Positions 1-8,621 of a stretch of DNA of 64,000 nt are shown here, one piece after another. Origin of the DNA: an uncultured Fretibacterium sp. (lineage in GTDB: Bacteria > Synergistota > Synergistia > Synergistales > Aminobacteriaceae); assembly GCA_946183145.1 (NCBI GenBank), contig CAMGZM010000011.1, positions 1 to 64,000 of the forward strand, written 5' to 3'. A model generated the notes under the pieces. The model ran no database searches. It was given only the letters and a program-made list of their open reading frames with translations, and was not told where the DNA came from. The number at the start of each line of letters is the position of its first letter. The first letter of the stretch is position 1. The position numbers were made by a program, and so were the translations under genes.

Positions 1-52
1 CAGTTCGCAGTTCGCAGTTCGCAGTTCGCAGTTCGCAGTTCGCAGTTCGCAG
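1..52. repeat. Heptamer tandem repeat at window edge
   Basis: Seven perfect copies of the 7-mer CAGTTCG followed by CAG. The array may continue left of the window. It is intergenic, ahead of the surface-glycan operon, and has no spacer structure. A much shorter 7-mer repeat lies at 49611-49631. Function unknown; it could be a simple-sequence locus or an assembly-end artefact. Confidence 0.9.
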
Positions 53-118
53 TAGTTTAGTCTGTCCATTTTTCCCATCAAGAAGAGAATATATCCACTT
101 TAACCGGGGGCTGTCATC

Positions 119-847
119 ATGAGAGTCCTAGTTAGCGGCGGCACTGGCATGGTTGGCTCTCACTTCATGAAAATGTTTCGTGAACAGGGTCATGATGTAT
201 ATGGTATTGCGCGTTACTCAGCCTCAAGCCGTATGCAGGCGATTCAGGACGAGTCAATTATCCGCTGTGATATTCTCGAACGTGATGCGCTCTCATCAGT
301 CTTCAGCGACATAAAGCCCGATATAGTGATTCACATGGCGGCTCAGGCTTTCAACGGCGAGTCGTGGCGGTCGGAATACATAACTCACATGACGAATTAC
401 ATCGGTACGCTGAATGTTCTTTGGTGCGCGAAAAATTTTGCTCCCGATGCAAAAATACTTCTTGCGTGTTCATCTGCTGAATACGGAAATATTACCCCGG
501 AAGACTGCCCGTTGAAGGAAGACAGGTTGTTGAAGCCTCATACGCCCTACGGAATCTCGAAAGCGGGCGCGGAACAGTTAGGCCGTCAGTACGCGCTGAA
601 TTACGGAATGAAAGTATACCTTCCACGAATGTTTATCCACGTAGGAACAGGACATCCCCCGGCGACAGCGATACAGAATTTCGCACGGCAGATCGCGCTG
701 ATTAAGGCCGGGAAATTGAAGCCTGAGATTCACGTCGGCAATCTTGAGACATGTCGCGACTATATAGACGTGAGTGACGGAGTCAGAGCCATGATGTTAC
801 TGCTGTTTTTTCTGACTGGGAGTCGAGGATATGAGCGAGGATTTTAA
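119..847 (+). CDS. NAD-dependent sugar epimerase/dehydratase, C-terminally truncated
   Basis: An extended short-chain dehydrogenase of the GDP-mannose 4,6-dehydratase/epimerase group, expected to change a nucleotide sugar for surface polysaccharide. Residues 7-14 (SGGTGMVG) form the nucleotide-binding glycine loop, and YGISK supplies the catalytic Tyr and Lys. The family normally has 310-350 residues; this one stops at 242, just after the RDYIDVSDGVRA segment near residue 220, so most of the substrate-binding end is missing. The last ~15 residues look unlike the family. In the neighbouring frame a T-run (805-810) leads to a TGA that overlaps the next gene's ATG as ATGA, which suggests a deletion or frameshift. 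First gene of a four-gene operon. Activity is doubtful. Confidence 0.75.
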   Translation: MRVLVSGGTGMVGSHFMKMFREQGHDVYGIARYSASSRMQAIQDESIIRCDILERDALSSVFSDIKPDIVIHMAAQAFNGESWRSEYITHMTNYIGTLNVLWCAKNFAPDAKILLACSSAEYGNITPEDCPLKEDRLLKPHTPYGISKAGAEQLGRQYALNYGMKVYLPRMFIHVGTGHPPATAIQNFARQIALIKAGKLKPEIHVGNLETCRDYIDVSDGVRAMMLLLFFLTGSRGYERGF

Positions 848-1598
848 GAATGTCTCTGTTCTCATTCCCTCAATGGATGAGACGTACTCACTTTCACAGA
901 CAGTTGATATTATCGCGCAGACTTGCAGGCCGGAAGACATAGCCGAAATCATAATCATAATATCCCCTCAGAAGACAACGCCCGAAACGATAAAGATAGC
1001 AAACGAATTAATCACGAAATATTCAGGCCGGATAAATATATACATTCACGGGCAGACTTTGCCTTTTGCAGGAGGAGCGGTGCGTGACGGTATAAAACTC
1101 GCGCGGGGTTCTCACCTTGTCATGATGTCGGCAGATCTTGAGACAGATCCGAGTCTTATACGCGAATTTATAGAGCAGTCGAAAAAATTTCCTGACAGAA
1201 TCATAACGGCATCGCGCTGGAAAAAAGGCGGAAGTTTTTCGGGCTACAGCAAAATCAAGCTCATCTGCAATTATATTTTCGAGAAAAGTATAGCACTGTT
1301 CTATTTCTCAAGGTTAAGCGATATGACATTCGGCTACAGAATTTTCCCGTCAAAGCTCATGAAGAGTATCAGATGGGAAGAGCTGAAGCACCCGTTCTTT
1401 CTTGAGACAGCGTTGAAGCCTCTGAGACTCGGCGTTAAGTTCGTGGAAGTTCCTGCGAAATGGAAAGCACGCACAGAGGGTGAGTCGGTCAATGGATTTT
1501 TTGCGAATTTCAAGTATTTCCGCACAGCGTGGCATAACAGGTTCATGAGTGCGGGAAAAATTCTTGTGGACAAAGGAGAAAATCACAATGAGGCGTAA
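831..1598 (+). CDS. GT2 family glycosyltransferase
   Basis: A 255-residue cytoplasmic GT-A glycosyltransferase of the family 2/dolichyl-phosphate-mannose-synthase type. The N-terminal VSVLIPSMDE strand, a nucleotide-binding acidic segment (MMSADLETD, near residue 100) and the later W-K-x-R-x-x-G-x-S element (WKARTEGES, near 217) are visible. It probably transfers a sugar to a lipid or glycan acceptor. Its ATG overlaps the truncated epimerase and its end overlaps the next gene by 11 bases, so translation is probably coupled. Donor and acceptor cannot be read from sequence. Confidence 0.8.
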   Translation: MSEDFKNVSVLIPSMDETYSLSQTVDIIAQTCRPEDIAEIIIIISPQKTTPETIKIANELITKYSGRINIYIHGQTLPFAGGAVRDGIKLARGSHLVMMSADLETDPSLIREFIEQSKKFPDRIITASRWKKGGSFSGYSKIKLICNYIFEKSIALFYFSRLSDMTFGYRIFPSKLMKSIRWEELKHPFFLETALKPLRLGVKFVEVPAKWKARTEGESVNGFFANFKYFRTAWHNRFMSAGKILVDKGENHNEA

Positions 1599-3063
1599 AA
1601 TTCTTTATGCGTTGAGTCTTGCGGCTGTCATTGCGCTGTTTGCTGTTGTCGCGTTCCAGTCTTGGGGATATGACGATGAAATGTTCAACTTTAATCATGT
1701 CGAACGCGCCGAATCGCTCGGAGATTTAATAAAATTCATTAACGGCACAGATATTCACCCTTACGGAATGTATGTCATAAATTACATAATGCTTAAAGCG
1801 TTAGGGAGCTGGCCTGCCGTAAAAGCTGCAAGCGGTGTGTTCTGCGCCTTGTGCCTGTGGCTTTTCTGGTACGTAGTCAGCAGGAACATAACGGAAAAAT
1901 CCGCTCTGGTCTTGTCATATATATTGTTATGCCTTAATCCCACTTTGCTTTTGTGGTGTACTAGTGTGAGGTGGTACACATACTTCACGCCTATGGTATG
2001 CGCTATGACTCTGCTTGTTATGAATGCCGGAAGTAAAACGCTGAAAGGCTCATGGCTTTGGGCAATATATTTTCTCACGTGCCTTGTCATGTTCCACGTG
2101 AATTATATTTCGTCCGTGATAATTATTATCTCTTTCCTGTTTATGCTTCATGGCCGGAAGGAATTTCTGCGCTCTGAATGGAAATATGTTGTGGGTTTCG
2201 GCGCATTGTCATTGTGCCTTGTGTCTTATCAGGCGTATATACTTCTGACGGTTCATTATATCAATGGCAAAGGATTTACATTCCCTCCAAAATTCAGCGT
2301 AGGAGCGGCGCAGAATTATCTTTGCGGGCAGGCTATTGTTCCTGTATCCCCGGAAGGCATTGCGTTTATACTTGCCAACATAATTATGCTCATAGCTTTT
2401 CTGAAATATGCCGTGAAAATCTTGAAGCACAGGGGCAATAGTTTCCTAGTCATCACATATGCGGCTTTAATGATTACATGTCCTGGCAACAGCACGTCTT
2501 CAGGAGCAAGAAATTTCTCAGTGCTTTCACCTGAAACGGGAATGTTCCTTACGAATGTTTACAGTGAAATAAAGAGCAGGCTACTGAAAATGTTTGTCCT
2601 TTTGTTATACGCGGCAGGCACAGCAACAGGGATATACAACGTTGTAACTCACACAAACACTTCAAAGGCTACATACGACATGCCATATGAAGCAATCATA
2701 AGTTATGCGGATACTTTTGACCCTGAGCGCAAAGCCATGTTTATATCAGATTTCGGAGTCTTGGATTACCACGCAAAGAAGATTTACAGCAACGCAACAT
2801 CTACAGCCTCAGACAGCTTGATTGATGATGTCCGCAAATGGAAGGGAAAAATAATCGCCGTACAGACTCATAATCCAGGCAGCAGATACGGAAGACATTA
2901 CGCCGAATATCTGAGCTTCCTTGCAGAGTTAGAGAACAGCAAAAACTGTACCGTAAAAGAAATAGGCCGAGATAAATACGCATGGTTCAAGCAGAAATTC
3001 AGCAAAGATTTGCCGGAATATTACGCGCAAGTTTATTTCATAGACAACGGAGACAAGCAATGA
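1588..3063 (+). CDS. Polytopic membrane protein, probable GT-C glycosyltransferase
   Basis: A 491-residue integral membrane protein with about ten hydrophobic segments. After the first helix comes an acidic loop (WGYDDEMF, near residue 27), the type of DD/DE loop that GT-C lipid-linked sugar transferases use. The C-terminal ~110 residues are soluble. The start at 1588 is preferred because AAAGGAG lies 9 bases upstream and the protein then begins MRRKILYAL; an earlier in-frame start would lie deep in the GT2 gene. It sits between the GT2 gene and the FAD oxidoreductase. Family assignment rests on topology and context, so it is provisional. Confidence 0.6.
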   Translation: MRRKILYALSLAAVIALFAVVAFQSWGYDDEMFNFNHVERAESLGDLIKFINGTDIHPYGMYVINYIMLKALGSWPAVKAASGVFCALCLWLFWYVVSRNITEKSALVLSYILLCLNPTLLLWCTSVRWYTYFTPMVCAMTLLVMNAGSKTLKGSWLWAIYFLTCLVMFHVNYISSVIIIISFLFMLHGRKEFLRSEWKYVVGFGALSLCLVSYQAYILLTVHYINGKGFTFPPKFSVGAAQNYLCGQAIVPVSPEGIAFILANIIMLIAFLKYAVKILKHRGNSFLVITYAALMITCPGNSTSSGARNFSVLSPETGMFLTNVYSEIKSRLLKMFVLLLYAAGTATGIYNVVTHTNTSKATYDMPYEAIISYADTFDPERKAMFISDFGVLDYHAKKIYSNATSTASDSLIDDVRKWKGKIIAVQTHNPGSRYGRHYAEYLSFLAELENSKNCTVKEIGRDKYAWFKQKFSKDLPEYYAQVYFIDNGDKQ

Positions 3064-4262
3064 GATTCTTAATACTCGGAGCAGGCCCGGCAGGACTCAC
3101 TTTCGCTGTGCGACTCTTGCAGAAAGGCATTCATGATTTTCTCGTGCTTGAAGCAGAACATGAAGCGGGCGGATTGTGCCGTTCTGTTATGGTTGACGGC
3201 TCAGAACTCGACATAGGCGGCGGGCATATTCTCGACGTGAGACGGCCGGAAGTCGTGAAGTTCCTCTTTGCGTTCATGCCCCGCGAAGAATGGAATCACT
3301 TTGTCCGCGACACAACGATACACATTAACGGGCAGTATATTTCCCATCCTCTTGAGGCTAATATATGGCAGTCGGACATTGACAGGCAGGTAGAATATCT
3401 TGCCTCGATTGCTCATGCAGGTTGTGTTACGGGTCAGACGCAGCCGGAAAAATTCACGGACTGGATTCGCTGGAAGCTCGGAGACAAAATCGCTGATGAC
3501 TATATGCTCCCCTACAACACGAAGATGTTCGGCAATGAGCTGGAGAATCTCGGAACTTACTGGCTCAACAAATTACCTGATGTCAGCTTCGAGGATACAT
3601 TGAGATCCTGTCTTGAACACAAAGCACACGCAAAACAGCCCGGGCACGCGGAATTTTATTACCCTGCTGAATATGGTTACGGTGAAATGTGGCGGAGAAT
3701 GGCAGAATTTCTTGACGGAAGAATCATTTACGGCTGTCATGTTTCGGGAATAGATTTCACTTCTCACACCGTCAGCACGAATGAAGGCCGCGAATTTCAC
3801 GGTGATATTATCATCAACACAATCCCTTGGCGCGAATTTCAGACTCTTCACGGAATGCCGGAAAATCTCAGAGCCTCAATAAAGCATCTCAAACATACAA
3901 GCGTTGAAGTGAGATATGTCCCTCATAACATGGATACGAGCGCGCAATGGATTTATTACCCCGATTTGAGCCTGAGTTATCATAGAATCTTTCTGCGTCA
4001 TAACGTTCTTTTAGGCAGCAAAGGAGTCTGGACTGAGACAAACACAGACCGAATCGAGCCGCCAAACGGTAATTTTTCGTACGTCAACAAATATGCTTAC
4101 CCGTTGAACACGATCGACAAGCCCGCAATCATGAAGACGCTTCTTGAATGGTGCAGGGGAAATAATGTTTACGGTTTGGGGCGATGGGGAGAACATGAGC
4201 ATTATAACTCAGATTTGACGGTTGAACTTGCTATGAAGCTCGCTGAAAATTTATCACGCTGA
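3060..4262 (+). CDS. FAD-dependent amine-oxidase/UDP-galactopyranose-mutase-like oxidoreductase
   Basis: A 400-residue flavoprotein. LGAGPAGLTFAVRLL (residues 5-19) is the FAD-binding Rossmann motif, followed by an acidic residue at the end of strand two (LEAEHEAGG) and a GGGHILD segment as in NAD(P)-binding-8 or amine-oxidase proteins. In glycan operons such proteins often interconvert sugar rings or oxidise sugars or lipids; the exact substrate is unknown. The ATG at 3060 overlaps the preceding TGA (ATGA) and removes a poorly supported 26-residue extension. It is the last gene of the operon and is followed by a terminator. Confidence 0.7.
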   Translation: MRFLILGAGPAGLTFAVRLLQKGIHDFLVLEAEHEAGGLCRSVMVDGSELDIGGGHILDVRRPEVVKFLFAFMPREEWNHFVRDTTIHINGQYISHPLEANIWQSDIDRQVEYLASIAHAGCVTGQTQPEKFTDWIRWKLGDKIADDYMLPYNTKMFGNELENLGTYWLNKLPDVSFEDTLRSCLEHKAHAKQPGHAEFYYPAEYGYGEMWRRMAEFLDGRIIYGCHVSGIDFTSHTVSTNEGREFHGDIIINTIPWREFQTLHGMPENLRASIKHLKHTSVEVRYVPHNMDTSAQWIYYPDLSLSYHRIFLRHNVLLGSKGVWTETNTDRIEPPNGNFSYVNKYAYPLNTIDKPAIMKTLLEWCRGNNVYGLGRWGEHEHYNSDLTVELAMKLAENLSR

Positions 4263-4267
4263 GAAGG

Positions 4268-4300
4268 CAGCCTCTCATTAAAACGTGGGAGGCTTTTTTT
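4268..4300 (+). terminator. Rho-independent terminator of surface-glycan operon
   Basis: Stem GCCTCTC (4270-4276) pairs with GGGAGGC (4287-4293, one G-U pair) and is followed by seven or more T. It lies directly after the FAD oxidoreductase stop codon. Confidence 0.85.
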
Positions 4301-4427
4301 ATTCCGCGTCATTGTTCCTGAATATGTCAGTCAGAAAATCTTTCACCTTCCACAAAAAACAGCACAGAAAATAACCAGCTACAACAATCATCCACGAACC
4401 AGCGAAACACCACGCAATCTCTTCCAT
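4299..4427 (-). CDS. Small membrane protein, 42 aa
   Basis: A 42-codon frame starting ATG at 4427. Its protein has an acidic N-terminus (MEEIAW), one hydrophobic segment (SWMIVVAGYFLCCFLW, residues 11-26) and a charged tail (KVKDFLTDIFRNNDAE). AGGAGG lies 13 bases upstream, which is long; a TTG closer to it is in another frame. The composition is that of a single-pass inner-membrane small protein. I do not recognise the family, and without homologs the call stays tentative. Confidence 0.45.
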   Translation of the reverse strand: MEEIAWCFAGSWMIVVAGYFLCCFLWKVKDFLTDIFRNNDAE

Positions 4428-4642
4428 AACGCAAATGAATCCTCCTGTCATTGAAACGGGAAATACGGCCGGCAATGCAAAGTGAAGGGCGAATGCGTGT
4501 TCTTCAATGAGTGCTGCACCAATAAAGGCCCGCCGTACTCCTTGAAGAAAGTTTACATTAAGAATTATGCTTTGCGATCGTGCGGGGCATGTGTGGTATT
4601 ATTTCCGGCATATTTCATTTTCATGAAAAGACGGTGTTTGTT

Positions 4643-5341
4643 ATGTATGATATCGCACTCTGCGAGGACTCCGCCTCAGACGCAGCCGAGATTCAAAATA
4701 TTCTTGACGACTACGAGAACGATTCACATGAGGATTTGAAGGTGAAACTATTTCATGACGCAGAGAGCCTTATACGGTCAATCACATCTGAAAACTACAA
4801 GCCTGATGTAATTCTGACGGATATAAATCTTCCGGGCATTTCAGGAATAGAAGCGGTGAAAAGACTCAGGGAAGGCAAATTTTCCGGCGATGTCGTATTC
4901 ATTACAGCGTCAAAAGGATTCGCACTCGACGCATGGGAGTTGTGTGCGCGTCAGTATATCGTAAAGCCTGCTACAAAGGACAAAATATTTCACACTCTCG
5001 GCAGCATTTTTCACGCAAGAGAATTTATCATCGTCAAGCACAAAAGAACCCTCCGAAAAATTCCGTTAAGCGAGATTCTTTACTGTGAGACTCGCGGAAA
5101 ATATCAGGCAATAATTACGCGGTCTGAAAATATTTCTGTGAGGATTACGGCGCACGGCATGAAAAATTTATTGCCCCCCCCCTGCAAGAGTAATTTTACT
5201 GAATTAGGGTCAGCATATATCATTAATCTTGAGAATGTGAGAATGATTGCTGACGGCAGAATTATTTTTGACGATGGAAAAGAGTTAATGATTTCACGGA
5301 GAAGATTCCGAAAAGTAAGGCGCGATTTCATGAGCATGTGA
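4643..5341 (+). CDS. LytTR-family response regulator
   Basis: A 232-residue two-domain regulator. The receiver domain (1-115) has the acidic pocket (CEDS), phospho-acceptor D60 (VILTDINLPG), T89 (VFITAS) and K108 (YIVKPAT). The LytTR DNA-binding domain (about 130-230) has RKIPLSEILYCET and SRRRFRKVRRDF. The start at 4643 places the receiver fold right at the N-terminus; the RBS is weak. A run of nine C (5174-5182) encodes the prolines near residue 178, so a slip would change the frame in the middle of the DNA-binding domain. No histidine kinase is adjacent. Confidence 0.85.
   Translation: MYDIALCEDSASDAAEIQNILDDYENDSHEDLKVKLFHDAESLIRSITSENYKPDVILTDINLPGISGIEAVKRLREGKFSGDVVFITASKGFALDAWELCARQYIVKPATKDKIFHTLGSIFHAREFIIVKHKRTLRKIPLSEILYCETRGKYQAIITRSENISVRITAHGMKNLLPPPCKSNFTELGSAYIINLENVRMIADGRIIFDDGKELMISRRRFRKVRRDFMSM
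5174..5182. repeat. C9 homopolymer inside the LytTR regulator gene
   Basis: Nine consecutive C within the coding sequence. The present length keeps the frame open through the LytTR domain. Such tracts are prone to slipped-strand change. Confidence 0.9.
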
Positions 5342-5344
5342 AGA

Positions 5345-5374
5345 AAAAAGCCCCCCGCAATTTTGGGAGGCTTC
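5345..5374 (-). terminator. Terminator for the PepSY/PAP2 operon
   Basis: On the minus strand a GCCTCCC arm, a short A/T-rich loop and a GGGGGGC arm are followed by six T. One stem position is mismatched. It lies between the convergent LytTR and PepSY genes. Confidence 0.75.
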
Positions 5375-5381
5375 GTGATTC

Positions 5382-5720
5382 TTAGTCGTCCAGTTTGAAT
5401 TTCAGTATTTCGCCCGTAACAGCGTCAACATCAATGTCATATTCCTGGCCGTTCGCAACTGCTTCAAGACTCCACACAGGCCGGAAATCATCCCTGCCCC
5501 TGTAATAATCATCTTCATCGTCGAGATCTGCATCCTTGAAACGGACTCCGCGCTCGTTGATTCTTTCTGCCGCTATTTGTTCCGCCTCTGCGCGTGAAAT
5601 CAGCTTCATGTTTCTTCTTGCGGCTTCCTCTCTCACGTAGCGTTCTTCATGGCCGTGTGCAAATGCGACTCCTGACAGTGCCACAATCACGAGCATAACA
5701 GCGCATAATACTTTCTTCAC
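5382..5720 (-). CDS. Secreted PepSY-domain protein
   Basis: A 112-residue exported protein. The N-terminus (KKVLCAVMLVIVALSGVAFA) is a signal peptide with an AFA cleavage site. The body ends in the PepSY pattern: PVWSLEAVANGQEYDIDVDAVTGEILK, where a W or Y x VEV strand is followed by a DxxTGEIL hairpin. PepSY domains are periplasmic or surface modules, often thought to inhibit peptidases. The start is the GTG at 5720, because AGGAGG lies 8 bases ahead; an upstream ATG would add 13 unlikely residues. It follows the three PAP2 genes by 42 bases and probably shares their transcript. Confidence 0.75.
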   Translation of the reverse strand: MKKVLCAVMLVIVALSGVAFAHGHEERYVREEAARRNMKLISRAEAEQIAAERINERGVRFKDADLDDEDDYYRGRDDFRPVWSLEAVANGQEYDIDVDAVTGEILKFKLDD

Positions 5721-5762
5721 GTTAAACGCCTCCTTTATATTAACGCCTGCAAATTTCACAGG

Positions 5763-6716
5763 TCATTTTCCGCAAACTTTTTTGATGACGAACGGCCATA
5801 ACGCAGCAACGAATATCATCATCACAAAATCATGAACGAAATCTCCGCCCCATTCTGTGATGAAAGGAGCAAGGAATTTCACGCTGTATTTCTCCATCGA
5901 ATGTATGAACGTGTATATTCCGTAACCGACAGCCGCAAGAATTATCCCCTTCACGCCTAATCCCGCAGGAGTGAACCTGATATATTTTCTCTCGATAAGC
6001 CGCCCGGCAATCACGCCAGCGAGACTCCCGCCGTAAAAATATACGCCGTCAATCTTTTTTGCCGCGTTCACTAAGAGTTTTCCGTCAAGGCCGTAATCCT
6101 CAGGGTATGACTTTAGACTCACATACGCAACGCCGACGATTACCGCAAGGATTCCGAGAATCGCAAACGTATTCTCATGCTCAGGGTGAGACATCATCAC
6201 ATTCACAGCATAAAGAACAATCACGCTCAGAATCAGACCTGCAATTACGTCCTGCGGGGTATGCGCACCGAGATAATTGCGCGAGAACATCACAGCAAGA
6301 ATCATCACGGGACATAAAAGCCACGTGAGAAATATATTTATGCGCGAAGGGTGCATATACTTTTCACGCGACAACGCCGCAAGACCTCCCAATATCGGAG
6401 CCGCCGTCATAGTATGTCCGCTGGGAAATGAATACCCTGATGGCCTGTGCCCGTAAGGTATGAGCCTCGTATCACGGATAAACGGACGGTAAACGCAGAA
6501 TGTCATCTTTACGACGTTCGCAAGAAACTGGCTTATGCTCATCGACAAAAGAAGGAACATTCCCCCGCGCTTGCTCATGCACCAGTACACAATGAAGGGA
6601 ACTATCAGCAAAACGCCTTCAGCGAAATCATCCGACACCCATACCATGAACGGAGTCAGAATTTCCCCGCAAGATTCCCGGAGATTCTGAAGCCACAACA
6701 AATATTCGATGTCCAT
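5763..6716 (-). CDS. PAP2-family membrane phosphatase (copy 3 of 3)
   Basis: A 317-residue polytopic membrane protein with the full PAP2 acid-phosphatase signature: KMTFCVYRP (K-x6-RP), SFPSGHTM (PSGH) and SRNYLGAHTPQD (SR-x5-H-x3-D). These enzymes dephosphorylate lipid pyrophosphates or phosphatidate-like lipids at the outer face of the membrane. A C-terminal extension of ~130 residues with several further helices goes beyond the PAP2 core and is shared by all three paralogs. The start codon directly abuts the stop of copy 2 with no intergenic base. Substrate unknown. Confidence 0.85.
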   Translation of the reverse strand: MDIEYLLWLQNLRESCGEILTPFMVWVSDDFAEGVLLIVPFIVYWCMSKRGGMFLLLSMSISQFLANVVKMTFCVYRPFIRDTRLIPYGHRPSGYSFPSGHTMTAAPILGGLAALSREKYMHPSRINIFLTWLLCPVMILAVMFSRNYLGAHTPQDVIAGLILSVIVLYAVNVMMSHPEHENTFAILGILAVIVGVAYVSLKSYPEDYGLDGKLLVNAAKKIDGVYFYGGSLAGVIAGRLIERKYIRFTPAGLGVKGIILAAVGYGIYTFIHSMEKYSVKFLAPFITEWGGDFVHDFVMMIFVAALWPFVIKKVCGK

Positions 6717-7655
6717 CTACTTTTTGCCCTCTGTCAGCTTAATCACAAACGGCCAAATTGCTACAGTCCAGAACATGAGAATGACTCCCATAACGAAACG
6801 CCCGCCCTTAACACCGAAAATTGAGCCGAGAAAATCATAAAGAAACTTGTAATCCCCGGCGAATGTCCACGCGATAAAGTAAACAGGAACAAGACCGATA
6901 ATCGCTAGAATTATGCCCTTGACGTTAAGACCTGTTACGCTGAAGCCGATATACTTCCGCTCGATGAAACGCCCGAAAATGAATCCCGCCATAAGTCCCA
7001 CAGCATAGAACGTATCAAGCATCATTCTTTCAGGATCAACGAGTAATTTACCGTCAACATAATCCATCGGGTAAGGCTTGAAGACTGTGTATATCACTCC
7101 GAGAACGCAGAGAATCAATCCGGCCATGAGGAACGAGTTTTCACGCTCAGGACGTTTCATCATGAATGACGCAAGCCACACCGCGAAAAGCCCAGCGATT
7201 GTCCCGCAAATTACATCCTGCGGAGTATGGACTCCCAAGTACATCCGTGAGAACGCCACAAGAATTATCACGATACCGCAGAGCCATGCGAAAATTTTTG
7301 ACTTCTTGTGAGTTAATGCGATAAGGCTTCCCATAATAGGAGCTGTCCACATTATATGGCCGCTGGGAAATGAGTAGCTAGACGGCTTATGACCTGCAGG
7401 AATTATCCGGGGATCTCGCACAAACGGACGGTAAGCACACGCTGTAACTTTCATGATACCGTTGAGGAATCTGCTGAGGCATACGGAGATTATCATGAAG
7501 AGTCCCGCCTTCTTGCTTATGCACCAGTACACAATGAACGGCACAAAAAGCAGCCACGTTATAGCCGCATGTGAAAGCCAGTTTACGAACGGGGTTAATA
7601 TATCGCCGGTTGATTCGCGGAAATTCTGAAGCCAGAGCAGAATCTCAATGTCCAT
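6717..7655 (-). CDS. PAP2-family membrane phosphatase (copy 2 of 3)
   Basis: A 312-residue paralog of its two neighbours with the catalytic motifs intact: KVTACAYRP, SFPSGHIM and SRMYLGVHTPQD. It starts MDIEILLWLQNFRES, matching the other copies, and ends in a Lys-rich tail. Its ATG follows the stop of copy 1 immediately, and the copy 3 ATG follows its own stop. The ribosome site therefore lies inside the coding end of the preceding gene, which points to strong translational coupling. Confidence 0.85.
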   Translation of the reverse strand: MDIEILLWLQNFRESTGDILTPFVNWLSHAAITWLLFVPFIVYWCISKKAGLFMIISVCLSRFLNGIMKVTACAYRPFVRDPRIIPAGHKPSSYSFPSGHIMWTAPIMGSLIALTHKKSKIFAWLCGIVIILVAFSRMYLGVHTPQDVICGTIAGLFAVWLASFMMKRPERENSFLMAGLILCVLGVIYTVFKPYPMDYVDGKLLVDPERMMLDTFYAVGLMAGFIFGRFIERKYIGFSVTGLNVKGIILAIIGLVPVYFIAWTFAGDYKFLYDFLGSIFGVKGGRFVMGVILMFWTVAIWPFVIKLTEGKK

Positions 7656-8621
7656 TTACTTTTTGCCCTGTGTGAGTCTTATTACGCAAGGCCATACGAA
7701 TATAGCCCAGAACATTGTCAGGAATCCGATCACCATATAAGCCCATCTCTTTGTGAGCAAATCAACAAGCGGATTCATGATGAATGTGTAAGTCTTCACG
7801 AAGTTAAACACGAGGAAGTAATACGGAATGAAGCCGATAACAGCGAGAATTATTCCCTTAACGCCGAGTCCTGTCGCTTCAAACTTGACATATTCGCGCT
7901 CAAGGTAACGCCCGATAATCAGAGCTGCCATCATGCCGATTCCGTGAAAAGGATCGTTCATCATCGCTACAGGGTCAACAAGCAATGAGCCGTCCGCTTT
8001 GTAGTCCACCGGGTAAGGCTTGTACATGATATACAGCAAATCAGCAACGCAAAGCACAAGGCCAATAACCATAATCATGTTTTCTTTGTCGGGATGAGCG
8101 AGAATTTTTGACGAAAGCCAGACAGCGCAGAGTCCCAATGTTACGCCTACAACGACATCCTGAGGAGTATGTACGCCGAGATAGTTCCGTGAAAATGCCG
8201 TGAGCAATAACAGAATCACGCAGAGAGTCGCGAACCACGGAGCGCGTTTTTTCGTGAGAACTGCGAGTCCTCCGTAAACAGGTGAGCTCCACATAGTATG
8301 TCCGCTCGGGAATGAATATCCGCCCGCTGTCTTTATCGCGTCGCCCGCCGGGATTATTCTTGCGTCTCTGATCCATGGACGATAAGCGCAAGCCGTCATT
8401 TTCACGAAGCCGTTGAAGAACCAGCTTATTCCCATTGAGACGAGAAGGAAGAGTCCGTTTCTCTTGTTGATTGTCCAGTAAACGAGAACAGGAATGAAGA
8501 TCAGCCACGTTAGCGCAAAGAACGATAATTCCTCAAAGAATACACTGACAACTTTGCTGTCTAATGCTGCCTCGATGCTGTTGCGCAAATCCTGTACCCA
8601 TAGCAAATACGCCATATCCAT
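7656..8621 (-). CDS. PAP2-family membrane phosphatase (copy 1 of 3)
   Basis: The first gene of the tandem trio, 321 residues. KMTACAYRP, SFPSGHTM and SRNYLGVHTPQD are all present, so it should be an active lipid phosphatase or phosphotransferase. It differs from the others by a ~10-residue N-terminal insertion (LDSKVVSVFFEELS) and an extra loop before PSGH. A purine-rich RBS (AGGAGG) lies 14 bases before the ATG. The operon continues through copies 2 and 3 to the PepSY gene. The trio shows repeated duplication from a single ancestor. Confidence 0.85.
   Translation of the reverse strand: MDMAYLLWVQDLRNSIEAALDSKVVSVFFEELSFFALTWLIFIPVLVYWTINKRNGLFLLVSMGISWFFNGFVKMTACAYRPWIRDARIIPAGDAIKTAGGYSFPSGHTMWSSPVYGGLAVLTKKRAPWFATLCVILLLLTAFSRNYLGVHTPQDVVVGVTLGLCAVWLSSKILAHPDKENMIMVIGLVLCVADLLYIMYKPYPVDYKADGSLLVDPVAMMNDPFHGIGMMAALIIGRYLEREYVKFEATGLGVKGIILAVIGFIPYYFLVFNFVKTYTFIMNPLVDLLTKRWAYMVIGFLTMFWAIFVWPCVIRLTQGKK

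Noticed and set aside
1..52. CRISPR array
   Set aside because: Units are 7 bases with no spacers; no cas gene is present in the window.
5763..8621. PAP2 genes as parts of one fused gene
   Set aside because: Each has its own stop codon and matching MDIE/MDMA start; they abut but do not fuse.
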